64,000 nucleotides of DNA from Streptomyces sp. NBC_01304 (GCF_035975855.1 NZ_CP109055.1:7750001-7814000); one strand, 5' to 3'. Shown: positions 54,649-63,271, counted from the first letter of the stretch. The notes: generated by a model not told the origin, from the sequence alone. Translations and numbers: made by a program.

Positions 54649-55779
54649 TCAGCCCTCCCAGTGCCCGCGCTGCGCCGCTTCGACCACGTGCCGCTTCAGC
54701 ATTCCGTCGAATCCGGCGGCCCTGATCCGGCGCACCAGCTCGACGGGCGTGGCCCCGAGGGCGTGCGCGGTGTCGGCGAGGTTCCAGTCGTGCCGGGCCA
54801 GCTGGGAGAGCAGGTGGCCGCGCCTGATCTGGTTCTCGGTGAGCCGGATCGTCTTCAGATACGCGACCCGGCCCTTGAGGTCGGTGATGACCTCGCCGAT
54901 GTGCTGCTCGCGCTGCCGCTCGAAGGGCGGCAGGAAGCGGGCGAGCCGGTAGCGGCCCATCCGCCGGAGCCGGTCGAACTCGTACGACTCGTCGAGCAGC
55001 CCGTTCGCCAGCTGGGTGTCGTGCGCCGTCGCCCAGGCCCGCTCCTGGCCCCGCGCGGCCTCGCGCAGTGCGGCCAGTGTGGTCAGCTGCGGCGAGTCGG
55101 GGATCTTCGCGGTGAACTCCGGCACCGGGCCGCCGTAGTGGGCGTGCTGGTACACGAGCTCCCCGTACATGTCCTGCAGCAGCGTGGCGTGCAGGGCCCG
55201 GTAGTCGTCCGGGTGCGGCACGACGAACGCGGCGGCGAGCGCGTCGGCGACGTACAGCATCAGTCCGCACTGGCCGGGGTGGATCTCGAAGATCCGCAGG
55301 GCGTCGTCGAGCCCCTGGACCTGGCTGCCCGCGTACGCCATCTCCGCGCGCGGCGTGAGGCCCTTGCGGATCGCCCGCCGGGACCACTCGTCCCACAGGA
55401 CGGACGGGCCGCCGAAGTGCAGGGCGAGATAGCCCTCCAGGGCGAGGTGCAGCGGAAGGAAGCGCAGGCGCTGGGAGCCGGCGCGCTGGACGAGCCTGCG
55501 CATCGGCACGGCGTGCACGGGCTCGTCGTCGCACAGCTGGGTGCCGTACGCCGCCGCCGGGGAGCCGTCCTTGGTCCAGTCGGCCACGAAGCCGTGCGGG
55601 ATGTACGCGGTGTAGTAACTGTTCTTGTCCGCCTCCACGGCGAGCAGGGCGTCCTCGAACAGCTCGTGGCGCAGCCGCAGATCGGTGAGCGGCTGCTCGC
55701 GCACGAGGGGTACGAGCCGGACGCCGCCCCAGACCTGTGCGGGCCGGGTGGTCAGCCCGGTGAGGTCGAGGCGGGTCAT
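54649..55779 (-). CDS. ARPP-2-like domain protein
   Basis: A 376-residue soluble protein, second gene of a two-gene operon and overlapping the vWA gene by four bases (ATGA). The first 170 residues (RPAQVWGGVRLVPLVREQPLTDLRLR; SYYTAYIPHGFVADWTKDG; FLPLHLALEGYLALHFGGPSVLWDEWSRRAIRKGL) resemble the ARPP-2 domain described from comparative genomics of RNA-repair and conflict systems. The second half (VPHPDDYRALHATLLQDMYGELVYQHAHYGG) is predicted alpha-helical, and the C-terminal 70 residues include a Fis/NtrC-like helix-turn-helix: RGHLLSQLARHDWNLADTAHALGATPVELVRRIRAAG. The enzymatic role is not known. My recognition of ARPP-2 is from memory and should be tested. Confidence 0.65.
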   Translation of the reverse strand: MTRLDLTGLTTRPAQVWGGVRLVPLVREQPLTDLRLRHELFEDALLAVEADKNSYYTAYIPHGFVADWTKDGSPAAAYGTQLCDDEPVHAVPMRRLVQRAGSQRLRFLPLHLALEGYLALHFGGPSVLWDEWSRRAIRKGLTPRAEMAYAGSQVQGLDDALRIFEIHPGQCGLMLYVADALAAAFVVPHPDDYRALHATLLQDMYGELVYQHAHYGGPVPEFTAKIPDSPQLTTLAALREAARGQERAWATAHDTQLANGLLDESYEFDRLRRMGRYRLARFLPPFERQREQHIGEVITDLKGRVAYLKTIRLTENQIRRGHLLSQLARHDWNLADTAHALGATPVELVRRIRAAGFDGMLKRHVVEAAQRGHWEG

Positions 55780-57248
55780 GGCGCTTCCTTGGCGAAGTCT
55801 TCGGTGGAGTCCTCGGTGCCGTCTTTGGTGAAGGGCTCGCCGTTGATGAAGAGCTTGATGCGGTCGTCCATATAGGCGCGCAGTTCCGCGAGCCCCGTGC
55901 GCCCCTCCGCGAACTGCGCCAGCTCCACCAGGGCCGGCAGGTCCTCGGCGTCGCGGATGCCCGCGGTCGGCACGCTCGGGGCGATCCGGCGCACGTCGAA
56001 GTCGGCCGCGTCGTATACGGGGTTGAGGTGCACGACGCTGGTGCGGCGCCCCGGGTCGAGGCGGGTCCGCCACACCCGGAGGACCTCGCCGGCCAGGCCC
56101 GGCGGGGCGTTGTCCCAGCCGTCCGAGACGATCACCAGGCGCTCGGGGGAGTGGTCCAGCGCGTCCAGCACGCGGGTGCCGAGCGGGGTCGGGCCGTACG
56201 GGTAGGTGAGCAGGGCGTCGTGGCGGCCCGACGTCCACAACGGCACGTACCCATCGGCCAGTTCGGCCAGCAGGAAATGGCAGGCCAGAGCCACTGCGAG
56301 CGGGCGGCGGCGCTTCTGTGCGGAGCCGGACGCGGAGAAGCTGTCGTCCAGGACGGCCGCGACCTTGCCCCAGCTCCCCGCGTGCGGCCCCGCGATCCGG
56401 CGGGCGGCCGCCCGCAGCGCGTCGGTGAGCTCGGTGCGACGGGCGGAGCGGGCGCTGAGGTCCAGGGACAGCACGTACGAGGCGAGCCGGGTCAGCGGCA
56501 TCGTCGCCAGGTCAATGTCCACGCGCGCCTTGTGCGTCTGGGCGGCCCCCTGCAGGCGCAGCCGCTCCAGGCGGGTCATGCGGGGCGCGATCCGCTCCAG
56601 GAAGCGGGCACGCGGAATGCCGTGCTGCGCGGCGAAGCCCTCGGCGACCGTGAACGGCAGCTCGTACAGCGCCGCCTGCTCGTAGCGGGCCCGCCGGTGG
56701 GTGTCGAGCAGCGGATGGTCGTAGCGCACGCGCGCGCGGGGCGCGAAGAGGAAGTCGCCGAGCTCGTCGTCGACCCGCGTGTGTGCGTGCCGGACCGCCG
56801 ACTTGAGGCCGCTGCGGTACTTCACCGCGTCGAACCCGGGGTCCTTCCGGCCCGCCAGCCAGTCCCGGACGATCGCCCGGGTGCGACGGTTGTTGACGCC
56901 CGCGCGGCGCAGCGCCGCGAACACCTTGTACACACGCTGCGGCGGCAGCGCCGCGAGCCGCACCGCGATCAGCCGGCCCTCGACGCGGCGCTGCTCCGCG
57001 TCGGCCTCACGCGCGGTGACCAGGAGCTGCTCGATGATGCGGGCGGCGTTGTGGTCGTTGATGTCGAGGGCGAGCGTCGCGGCGTACAGCGGGCGGTAGT
57101 TGACGCGTACGTACTCGTGCAGGAAGTCCAGCGACATCCGCTGCTCGTCCGCGTCCGAGCGGAACTCGCGCTGTCCTGTGGAGGTGATCGCCGCGTTCAC
57201 GAAGAGCAGCACGTCCTCGGCCGCGATCAGGTCCGCGTACGTCTCCAT
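55776..57248 (-). CDS. TROVE-like helical / von Willebrand factor A domain protein
   Basis: A 490-residue protein, first gene of the ARPP-2-like operon. Residues 1-290 are helical with Arg-rich repeats (LAALPPQRVYKVFAALRRAGVNNRRTRAIVRDWLAG; HAHTRVDDELGDFLF), recalling the RNA-binding ring of Ro60/TROVE proteins. From about residue 315 a vWA domain begins with a MIDAS motif DDSFSAS (D-x-S-x-S), followed by PLAVALACHFLLAELAD, the VIVSDGWDN segment holding the last MIDAS Asp and an extended C-terminus. ATG 57248 is preceded by GGAG at eight bases. Ro-like proteins bind misfolded or Y RNAs; vWA units often act with MoxR or ligases in RNA or protein quality control. That function is inferred. Confidence 0.7.
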   Translation of the reverse strand: METYADLIAAEDVLLFVNAAITSTGQREFRSDADEQRMSLDFLHEYVRVNYRPLYAATLALDINDHNAARIIEQLLVTAREADAEQRRVEGRLIAVRLAALPPQRVYKVFAALRRAGVNNRRTRAIVRDWLAGRKDPGFDAVKYRSGLKSAVRHAHTRVDDELGDFLFAPRARVRYDHPLLDTHRRARYEQAALYELPFTVAEGFAAQHGIPRARFLERIAPRMTRLERLRLQGAAQTHKARVDIDLATMPLTRLASYVLSLDLSARSARRTELTDALRAAARRIAGPHAGSWGKVAAVLDDSFSASGSAQKRRRPLAVALACHFLLAELADGYVPLWTSGRHDALLTYPYGPTPLGTRVLDALDHSPERLVIVSDGWDNAPPGLAGEVLRVWRTRLDPGRRTSVVHLNPVYDAADFDVRRIAPSVPTAGIRDAEDLPALVELAQFAEGRTGLAELRAYMDDRIKLFINGEPFTKDGTEDSTEDFAKEAP

Positions 57249-57422
57249 GACGGCGTCTCCATGCCGGGCTCCAGCTGCAGAAGGTGGTCGGAGCCGGCCG
57301 GGGAATGGGGGCGCGAGCAGCGAATGCATTGCTGTACAGGCAAGAGTCGGAAGTCGCACCGGAGTCCCGCGGCCGGCAGTCGAACGTAACACCGGACGCG
57401 GTGTGCCCCATCATGGTTTTCC

Positions 57423-58328
57423 ATGACTACTCGGACAGCACAGCCGCGCATCGGACTCCTCGGCACCGGCCCCTGGGCCCAGCGCGTGCACGGCCCCGCC
57501 CTCGCCGCGCACCCCGGCGTCGAGCTCGCGGGGGTGTGGGGGCGCCGGCCCGAGGCGGCCGGGGAGCTGGCGCAGACGCTGGGCACGCGCGCGTACGCCG
57601 ATGTGGACGAGCTCTTCGCCGAGGTGGACGCCGTCGCGGTCGCGCTGCCGCCGGACGTGCAGGCGCCGCTGGCCGTACGGGCCGCACGCGCGGGTTGCCA
57701 TTTGCTGCTCGACAAGCCCGTGGCGACGACCGTGGAGGGTGCGCGCGAGGTGGCCGAGGCGGCCGGTGAGGTCGCCTCCGTGGTCTTCTTCACCCTGCGC
57801 TTCTCGAGCGCCGCGGCCCCCTGGATCGACGAACAGGCGGGCGTGGACGGCTGGTTCACCGCGAGCGCCCAGTGGCTCGGCACGATCTACGCTCCCGGCG
57901 GGAGCAGCCCGTACGCCGCCTCGCCCTGGCGGCACGAGAAGGGTGCGCTGTGGGACGTGGGGCCGCACGCCCTGTCCGTGCTGCTGCCGGTGCTCGGCGA
58001 TGTCACCGAGGTCACGGCGGCCCGCGGCCCCGAGGACACCACCCACCTGCTCCTTCGCCACGCCTCCGGCGCCTCCAGCGTGGCGACACTCAGCCTCACC
58101 GCCCCCGAGAAGGCGGGCGGGGTGAGCGTCGAACTGCGTGGCGAGAGCGGGGTCGCGACGCTGCCCGAGGTGTGGGGCGAGGGCCCGCTGGACGCCTACG
58201 GGCGGGCGATCGACGCGCTCCTCACTTCGGCACGGACCGGGGTTCCGCATCCCTGTGACGTCCGGTTCGGGCTGCGCGTGACGGAGATCCTGGCGGAGGC
58301 GTCTCGTACTTTCGGCCAGGGTAAATAG
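57423..58328 (+). CDS. Gfo/Idh/MocA family oxidoreductase
   Basis: A 301-residue NAD(P)-dependent dehydrogenase. The Rossmann start is PRIGLLGTGPWAQRVHGPALAAH (GxGxWA form), and the family signature for the lysine step is HLLLDKPVATTVEGAREVAEAA (Lys in DKP, about residue 99). The C-terminal alpha/beta domain includes WRHEKGALWDVGPHALSVLLPVLGD. The substrate is usually a sugar, inositol or sugar derivative; none is indicated by neighbours. Divergent from the vWA gene (174 bases). Confidence 0.92.
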   Translation: MTTRTAQPRIGLLGTGPWAQRVHGPALAAHPGVELAGVWGRRPEAAGELAQTLGTRAYADVDELFAEVDAVAVALPPDVQAPLAVRAARAGCHLLLDKPVATTVEGAREVAEAAGEVASVVFFTLRFSSAAAPWIDEQAGVDGWFTASAQWLGTIYAPGGSSPYAASPWRHEKGALWDVGPHALSVLLPVLGDVTEVTAARGPEDTTHLLLRHASGASSVATLSLTAPEKAGGVSVELRGESGVATLPEVWGEGPLDAYGRAIDALLTSARTGVPHPCDVRFGLRVTEILAEASRTFGQGK

Positions 58329-58410
58329 GCCCTATTGATGAGCAAATGGGCCCGTACCGGCCCATAACGTGGGGTGCTTCATCTACTGCCAAAAGGCCGG
58401 GAGGAGCGTC

Positions 58411-58887
58411 GTGCGTAAAGAGAACTGGCTGTTCGGGGGCGTGTACGGCACGGTCCTGGCCAGCGCCCTGCTCGCCGCGCTGCAGCGCGACGGCGGCGGC
58501 TACACCCCGTACTACGACGCCGCCTGGATCATGGTCACGGCCGGCACGGCGGCCCTCGCGCACGGCTACGCCCACCACATGTCCACGCACGAGCAGGGCT
58601 CGGCGGGGCACCGCTGGCGACAGCTGTGCCGCACCCTGGTCGCCGAGTGGCCCATGGTCGTGGCGTGCCTGCCGACCGTGCTGCTCCTGGTCGCGGCCGG
58701 GTTCTTCGACTGGCCCGAGAGCGACGTGACCACCATCGCGCTCAGCCTGAACGCGGGCCTGCTGCTCGGCTGGGGCACCTTCGCGGCGCTGTCCCAGGGC
58801 TATCGGCGCCGCTCGGCCGTGGCCATCGGCAGCGCGGACGCGGCGATCGGGCTGCTGATCGCGGGGGCCAACGCGCTGATCAAGTAG
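58411..58887 (+). CDS. small membrane protein of unknown function
   Basis: A 158-residue protein with four predicted helices: VYGTVLASALLAAL, AAWIMVTAGTAALAHGYAHHM, WPMVVACLPTVLLLVAAGFF and the C-terminal ALSLNAGLLLGWGTFAAL...AIGLLIAGANALI. GTG 58411 follows GGGAGGAG. The H-G-Y-A-H-H-M motif and later STHEQGS are the only polar features in the membrane part. No family assigned. It follows the MocA-type oxidoreductase by 82 bases. Confidence 0.8.
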   Translation: MRKENWLFGGVYGTVLASALLAALQRDGGGYTPYYDAAWIMVTAGTAALAHGYAHHMSTHEQGSAGHRWRQLCRTLVAEWPMVVACLPTVLLLVAAGFFDWPESDVTTIALSLNAGLLLGWGTFAALSQGYRRRSAVAIGSADAAIGLLIAGANALIK

Positions 58888-58968
58888 GCGCGTCGGCCCT
58901 CGCGATCCGACCCCCGCGGCCCAGCCTCCGCGCCCCGACCCCCGCAACCCAGTCCCCGCGCCCCGACC

Positions 58969-59337
58969 TCACCGGCCCAGCGCGTCCCGTACCGCCTCCT
59001 CCGTGCGCCCCACCACGGCCGTGCCGTCGTCCGCCGTGATGATCGGGCGCTGGATCAGCTTCGGATGCTCGGCGAGCGCCGCGATCCACCGCTCACGCCC
59101 GCTCGCGTCGCGCGGCCACGCCTCGCGGTCCTTGAGGTCGAGGGCCTTGGCGTCGGCCTCCTGGGTGCGGGTGATGTCCCACGGCTCGAGCCCGAGGCGC
59201 CGCAGCACGTCCCGGATCTCGTCCTTCGTCGGTACGTCCTCCAGGTAGCGGCGCACCGTGTAGTCGGCGCCCTCCGCGTCGAGGAGGGTGAGTGCGCTGC
59301 GGCACTTCGAGCAGGCCGGGTTGATCCAGATCTCCAT
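58969..59337 (-). CDS. ArsC/Spx-like thioredoxin-fold protein
   Basis: A 122-residue protein of the arsenate-reductase (ArsC) family: MEIWINPACSKCRSALTLLDAEGADYTVRRYLED, with an active-site CSKC motif at about residues 9-12, then VLRRLGLEPWDITR and RPIITADDGTAVVGRTEEAV with the conserved Arg-Pro pair. True arsenate reductases need the Arg and a thiol partner; many such small proteins of this length in actinobacteria have no arsenic link. No ars operon is nearby. It converges with the membrane protein gene. Confidence 0.9.
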   Translation of the reverse strand: MEIWINPACSKCRSALTLLDAEGADYTVRRYLEDVPTKDEIRDVLRRLGLEPWDITRTQEADAKALDLKDREAWPRDASGRERWIAALAEHPKLIQRPIITADDGTAVVGRTEEAVRDALGR

Positions 59338-59437
59338 GTCGCAAGCGTAGGTCCCGGGCGCCTCAGGGGCCGCTCACGCCCCTCCTGAAAACCACTCAAC
59401 GCCCTTCTGGCCAGCGGCTTTTGTCAGTGGTGGGCAG

Positions 59438-59443
59438 TAGAAT
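59438..59443 (+). promoter_or_regulatory. possible -10 box TAGAAT upstream of the small basic protein gene
   Basis: TAGAAT is a good -10 hexamer about 66 bases before the ATG at 59510. No satisfactory -35 box was found at 16-18 bases, so support is weak. Confidence 0.25.
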
Positions 59444-59509
59444 AGAAGCAGTGTTCGAGACGGGTTGCGTGGGGGTCGCGCAGCCTTCGATCACCCCAGG
59501 AGGATGCTT

Positions 59510-59794
59510 ATGGCCGCTGCCACCTTCACGATGAAACCGCTGCCGATCGACCTGCCGTACATGCCGCTGGTGAAGAAGCCGCTGCCCGCAGGCCGGCCGC
59601 GCGAGTGGTACATCATCCACAACCGCCGGCTGAAGGCCATGCGCCTCGCCATCGCCCTGCTCGACTCCGGGGTCTGGCGTGCGGACCAGGCGGACAACCG
59701 CAAGATACGCACCACCGCCGAGCTCGTCGGCGTACATCCGCCGTCGGACATCACCTGCCACATGGTGCGCGCGCTGATGCGCTACAGCCGGTGA
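59510..59794 (+). CDS. small conserved basic protein of unknown function
   Basis: A 94-residue protein starting at ATG 59510, six bases after AGGAGG; the ATG at 59504 is too close to that site. The sequence MKPLPIDLPYMPLVKKPLP and REWYIIHNRRLKAMRLAIALLDSGVW then ADNRKIRTTAELVGVHPPSD has a basic helix likely to bind nucleic acid or a protein. No cysteine pair or signal peptide. I do not recognise a named family. It is followed by a perfect 20-base-arm hairpin. Confidence 0.75.
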   Translation: MAAATFTMKPLPIDLPYMPLVKKPLPAGRPREWYIIHNRRLKAMRLAIALLDSGVWRADQADNRKIRTTAELVGVHPPSDITCHMVRALMRYSR

Positions 59795-59873
59795 CGCGGT
59801 GCGGGTGGTGACTGACGCATCGGCGACGGCGACGCATTGACGACGGCGATGCGTCGGCGCCGCTGAGGCGGCC

Positions 59874-59925
59874 CCGTGCCGCCGGGCCGGGTTCCGTGAG
59901 GGCTCAACCCGGCCCGGCGGCACGG
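59874..59925 (+). terminator. bidirectional terminator hairpin
   Basis: Perfect 20-base arms (59874-59893 and 59906-59925) with a 12-base loop, between the small protein gene and the converging AlkZ-like gene. Confidence 0.8.
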
Positions 59926-59989
59926 TCCTTGGTGCGAACCGCGAACCGCGAACCGCGAGCCCGGGTGCGGCGATGTGGGGTGCGCCGGG

Positions 59990-61171
59990 CTACCCCGCAA
60001 GCTCCCGCTCCAGCGGTGTCCGGAACCGAGGTGTGCACCGCACCTGCCCCATCCACCCCGCGAGCCGCGCCGCCTCCGCCTCGACGCCCGCGCGCGCCTC
60101 GGTCCCCACGTCGGTCAGCGCCCGCCAGACGATCTCGCCGTCGCCGCGCTGCGCCCAGCCACCCACGACCTGGCCGTCCCACCACACCGTGGGCCCGATG
60201 TTGCCGCTGCGGTCGAACAGCGTGGCCCGCAGCCCGGGCGCCACGTACCAGTCCCGCCCCTGCCATCCCATCGCCGTCGGATCGAGCGCGGGAAGCAGCG
60301 CCGCCCAAGGCTCGGGCGGCTCGCCGACCGGCTCCGCGTCCCCGGGCAGGACGAAGCCCACACCGCCGTCCTCCAGGGCGACGTCTTCCGCGCCGACCGC
60401 GGCCAGCGCCTTGCGTACGTCGCTGACCTTCCAGCCCGTCCACCACTTCAGGTCGGCCTCCGTGGCCGGACCGCAGGCGCCCAGCCAGTGGCGTACCAGC
60501 TCCGACTGGGCCTCGGCGAGCGGCAGTTCGGGCATCGGGGGCGCCACCGCCCAGCGGAACTGGCTGGACGTCCACGAGCCCAGCGGCCGCCCCCGCACCA
60601 CCCGCCCCTCCGTGCCGAGCACGCGAAGGAGCCGGGACGAGACCGACTGCCGCGTCTCGTAGCTCTTGCCCGGCGCGTACACGAACTGCTCGCGCAATCG
60701 GGGCTCGTCCTCGGCCAGTTCATTGGCGGTGGCCTCCCCGCGCGCGGCGAGCGCGGCCAGCGTCCCCGCCTCCACCGACGCCAGCCAGTCCGCGTCGAAG
60801 GAGCTCCCGGCCCGCAGGTTCTTGATGAGCGAGGCCCGCTCCCGCACGGCAACGGCCCGCGCGGTGGAGGCCTCCACGACCGGTGCGAGCCCGGCCGGGA
60901 ACACGAAGACGGTGTGCCGCATGCCGTGCATCCGCACCAGCGACCGGTCCTCGTACAGCGCCCGCTCGAGCCCCGCCACCGGCCCGCCCCCGCCCGCGAG
61001 ACGGGCCCCCACGGCCAGGTACACGCTCGCCGGATCCGTCCCGTGCAGCGCCACCAGGGAGCGCGCCACCTCCTCGGCGCGGTCCGCCCGGGCCTCGCCC
61101 GCGAGCCGGTGCCGCAGACCGAGCCGGGCCCGGCGCTCGGCGTGGTCGATGGTCCTGCGCAGGCTGCTCAT
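59990..61171 (-). CDS. winged helix DNA-binding (AlkZ/YcaQ-like, HTH_42) protein
   Basis: A 393-residue protein of the family that includes the interstrand-crosslink DNA glycosylase AlkZ and related YcaQ. Features: ARSLVALHGTDPASVYLAVGARLAG (first helical module), HTVFVFPAGLAPVVEASTARAV, the winged-helix part (LRVLGTEGRVVRGRPLGSWTSSQFRW; WKVSDVRKALAAVG) and the C-terminal barrel with AMGWQGRDWYVAPGLRATLFDRSGNIGPTVWWDGQVVG. The WQGRDW segment could correspond to the QxD-type catalytic motif of some members. ATG 61171 is selected; an ATG at 61180 is the alternative. No resistance or biosynthetic cluster is next to it. Confidence 0.82.
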   Translation of the reverse strand: MSSLRRTIDHAERRARLGLRHRLAGEARADRAEEVARSLVALHGTDPASVYLAVGARLAGGGGPVAGLERALYEDRSLVRMHGMRHTVFVFPAGLAPVVEASTARAVAVRERASLIKNLRAGSSFDADWLASVEAGTLAALAARGEATANELAEDEPRLREQFVYAPGKSYETRQSVSSRLLRVLGTEGRVVRGRPLGSWTSSQFRWAVAPPMPELPLAEAQSELVRHWLGACGPATEADLKWWTGWKVSDVRKALAAVGAEDVALEDGGVGFVLPGDAEPVGEPPEPWAALLPALDPTAMGWQGRDWYVAPGLRATLFDRSGNIGPTVWWDGQVVGGWAQRGDGEIVWRALTDVGTEARAGVEAEAARLAGWMGQVRCTPRFRTPLERELAG

Positions 61172-61213
61172 GGCGGCCATGATGACGCAGCCCACTGACA
61201 ACGCCCCGGACCG

Positions 61214-61303
61214 TACGCGCCTCTTGAGTGCGCGCCTCACGGGTACGCGCCTCACGGGTACGCGCCTCTTGAGCACGCGCCTCTCGGGTGCGCGCCTCTT
61301 GAA
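61214..61303. repeat. 15-bp tandem repeat, six copies
   Basis: Units related to TACGCGCCTCTTGAG start at 61214, 61229, 61244, 61259, 61274 and 61289. They fill the promoter-sized gap between the divergent AlkZ-like and fibronectin III genes. Confidence 0.85.
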
Positions 61304-61378
61304 GTGGACCCGTCACCTGTGCCATACCTGATGCCATCAATGTCTAGACCATTCCCGGCTCCGTGGAAGGGCCCCACC

Positions 61379-62362
61379 GTGCGACGCACCCCCACGCTCG
61401 CCGCCCTGCTGACCGCCGCCCTCCTCGCCCTCACGGGATGCGGCGCCGGCGAATCCGGCTCCGGTGACGGCGAACCCCCTTCGGTCCCGCGCGGCCTCAC
61501 CGTCCAGGCCTCCAGCGCGACTTCGGTCCACGTCATGTGGAACAAGGCCACCGACAACGTGGCCATCACCGGCTACGAGATCTACCGCGGCAACAAGCTG
61601 GTCAAGAAGGCGGCCGCCACCCAGTACATGGTCGATCTCAACGGCCTCACGCCAAAGGCCACTTACCGCTTCAGCGTCCGGGCCAAGGACGCCGCGGGCA
61701 ATCGCTCACCCGTCGGCAGCCCGGTGTCCGTCACCATGCGGCCCCCGGCCCCCGAGGACCGCACCCCGCCGGCCGCCCCCACCCGGCTGCGCGCCAAGGC
61801 GTCGGGGCCGCGTGCCGCCACCCTGACCTGGGACGCCTCCAAGAGCGCCAAGGACATCACTTCGTACGACATCTACCAGCGCGACACGAAGATCCACAGC
61901 GTCGAGGGCACCGCAACCGGCGCCCTGATCACGGGACTTCGCCCCGCCACCGCCTACACCTTCACGGTCAAGGCCCGCGACGCCGCCGACAACTCCTCGA
62001 AGCCCAGCGGGGCCGTCGACCTCACCACCGCCTCCGCCCCCGACGACAACGCCACCGGCTCCACCGCCCCCGCCGACCTCCAGGTGCGCACGCACGACGA
62101 CGACGGCGCGTACTACCTGGACCTGTCCTGGGACCCGCCGAAGACGGGCGGCGACGTGTCCGCGTACGAGATCTATCTCAACGGACGCCAGACCACGACC
62201 CTGATGTGGGGCTCCGGCGCGCCCGAGGGCCGGGCGAAGCACAGCTTCTTCATCACGCGGGAGGCGGGGGAGACGTACCGGGTGAAGCTGCGGGCACGGC
62301 TGCCCGACGGCAACTGGGGGGCGTTCTCGGCGGAGCGGACGGCCGTCACCGGCGGGGACTAG
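61379..62362 (+). CDS. fibronectin type III repeat lipoprotein
   Basis: A 327-residue exported protein. GTG 61379 follows GGAAGG at eight bases. The signal peptide ends in the lipobox ALTGC (about residues 18-22). The mature part has three FN3 modules: VPRGLTVQASSATSVHVMWNKATDNVAITGYEIYRG (first), APTRLRAKASGPRAATLTWDASKSAKDITSYDIYQR (second) and a more diverged third (ADLQVRTHDDDGAYYLDLSWDPPKTGGDVSAYEIYLN). No catalytic domain is attached, so a surface adhesive or scaffolding role is likely. Its stop codon is part of the 165-bp palindromic element. Confidence 0.9.
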   Translation: MRRTPTLAALLTAALLALTGCGAGESGSGDGEPPSVPRGLTVQASSATSVHVMWNKATDNVAITGYEIYRGNKLVKKAAATQYMVDLNGLTPKATYRFSVRAKDAAGNRSPVGSPVSVTMRPPAPEDRTPPAAPTRLRAKASGPRAATLTWDASKSAKDITSYDIYQRDTKIHSVEGTATGALITGLRPATAYTFTVKARDAADNSSKPSGAVDLTTASAPDDNATGSTAPADLQVRTHDDDGAYYLDLSWDPPKTGGDVSAYEIYLNGRQTTTLMWGSGAPEGRAKHSFFITREAGETYRVKLRARLPDGNWGAFSAERTAVTGGD

Positions 62363-62525
62363 GGCCCTTCTGACGGATCTCCGCGGCGTCGCGACGCCCG
62401 GCACGCACGCTCGCCGCACGGCGGAAAGGGACAGGTGGCTCCGCCACATGACCCTTTCCGCCGCACGCCGATCGCACGCACCGAACGCCGCTCCTTGTGC
62501 CGCGGAGATCCGTCAGAAGGGCCCT
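62361..62525. mobile_element. MITE-like element with 26-bp perfect terminal inverted repeats
   Basis: The termini at 62361-62386 and 62500-62525 are perfect 26-base inverted copies beginning AGGGCCCTTCTGACGG. The interior is itself a near-palindrome with nested arms GCGGAAAGGG / CCCTTTCCGC and GTGGC / GCCAC. No transposase is encoded. It spans the end of the FN3 gene (the first two bases supply part of the TAG stop) and ends five bases before the MBL stop. It may double as a bidirectional terminator. Confidence 0.75.
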
Positions 62526-62530
62526 GGCCG

Positions 62531-63157
62531 TCAGCGAGGCGTCGTCGCATCCGGCACGAACGGCGCCCCGTGCCCCGGCACGATCACGTCGGCAAGGCCC
62601 AACACCCGCTCCCTGCTTGCCCGGTGCAGCTCGCGGTCGACCGTCACCGGGTCCTCCGCGGGCCCGTCCGCGCGCCACCACAGGTCACCGACGAGGGCCA
62701 CCAGGCCGTCGGCGGTGCCGACGAGGAGGGTGATGTCCTCGTGGCTGTGCCCGGGGGTCTCGAGCAGCCGGAGCGAGGGCGTGAACTCGTGGCCCTCGGC
62801 GTCGCGGGTGGTCCAGCCGTGGCCGTCGTAGATCGCCTTGTGATCGTGGACGCGGGCCGAGGTGAACAGGCCCGCGTTCATGACGTTGTCCGGGTGGTGG
62901 TGGCTGAGCACCACATCGGTGATGTCGTCGGTCTTCAGGCCGAGTTCGCCGAGCGCGTCGGTGATCACGGACCGGTGGGACACCATCCCCGGGTCGAAGA
63001 CGATCCGGGCGTCGCCGTCGATCACGAGGGAGATCGTGGCAGCGACGCCGGGGCCGGTCGAGCCGGTGTAGCCGGTGGCCAGGACGTGGTGGACGGCGGA
63101 ACGACCGCGCGGGGTGTCGGTGTCGGCTGCGGTGGTGGTGTTCTCGGTGTTCGTCAT
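62531..63157 (-). CDS. MBL-fold metallo-hydrolase
   Basis: A 208-residue beta-lactamase-fold protein. The first metal motif is VVLSHHHPDNVMN (about residues 82-94, with Asn where the family usually has the final His), followed by TPGHSHEDI (about 135) and VIVPGHGAPFVPD near the end, together forming the di-metal site. The ATG 63157 is the first in frame. The sequence is close to MBLAC1-type or small hydrolases. It is divergent from the GlxA-type regulator gene (114 bases) and is a plausible target of it. Confidence 0.9.
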   Translation of the reverse strand: MTNTENTTTAADTDTPRGRSAVHHVLATGYTGSTGPGVAATISLVIDGDARIVFDPGMVSHRSVITDALGELGLKTDDITDVVLSHHHPDNVMNAGLFTSARVHDHKAIYDGHGWTTRDAEGHEFTPSLRLLETPGHSHEDITLLVGTADGLVALVGDLWWRADGPAEDPVTVDRELHRASRERVLGLADVIVPGHGAPFVPDATTPR

Positions 63158-63271
63158 GGCTCAAGCCTCGCGCTGCAGCGATCATGCGGAAAGTGGCGGA
63201 TCTGCCGCTCATCGCGGGTTTTCTGCCACTCGTACGAGGACGGGCGTGCGGCGCCGAACTATCGTGGCCCG

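Noticed and set aside
61214..61303. CRISPR or coding repeat
   Set aside because: 15-bp units without spacers; not CRISPR.
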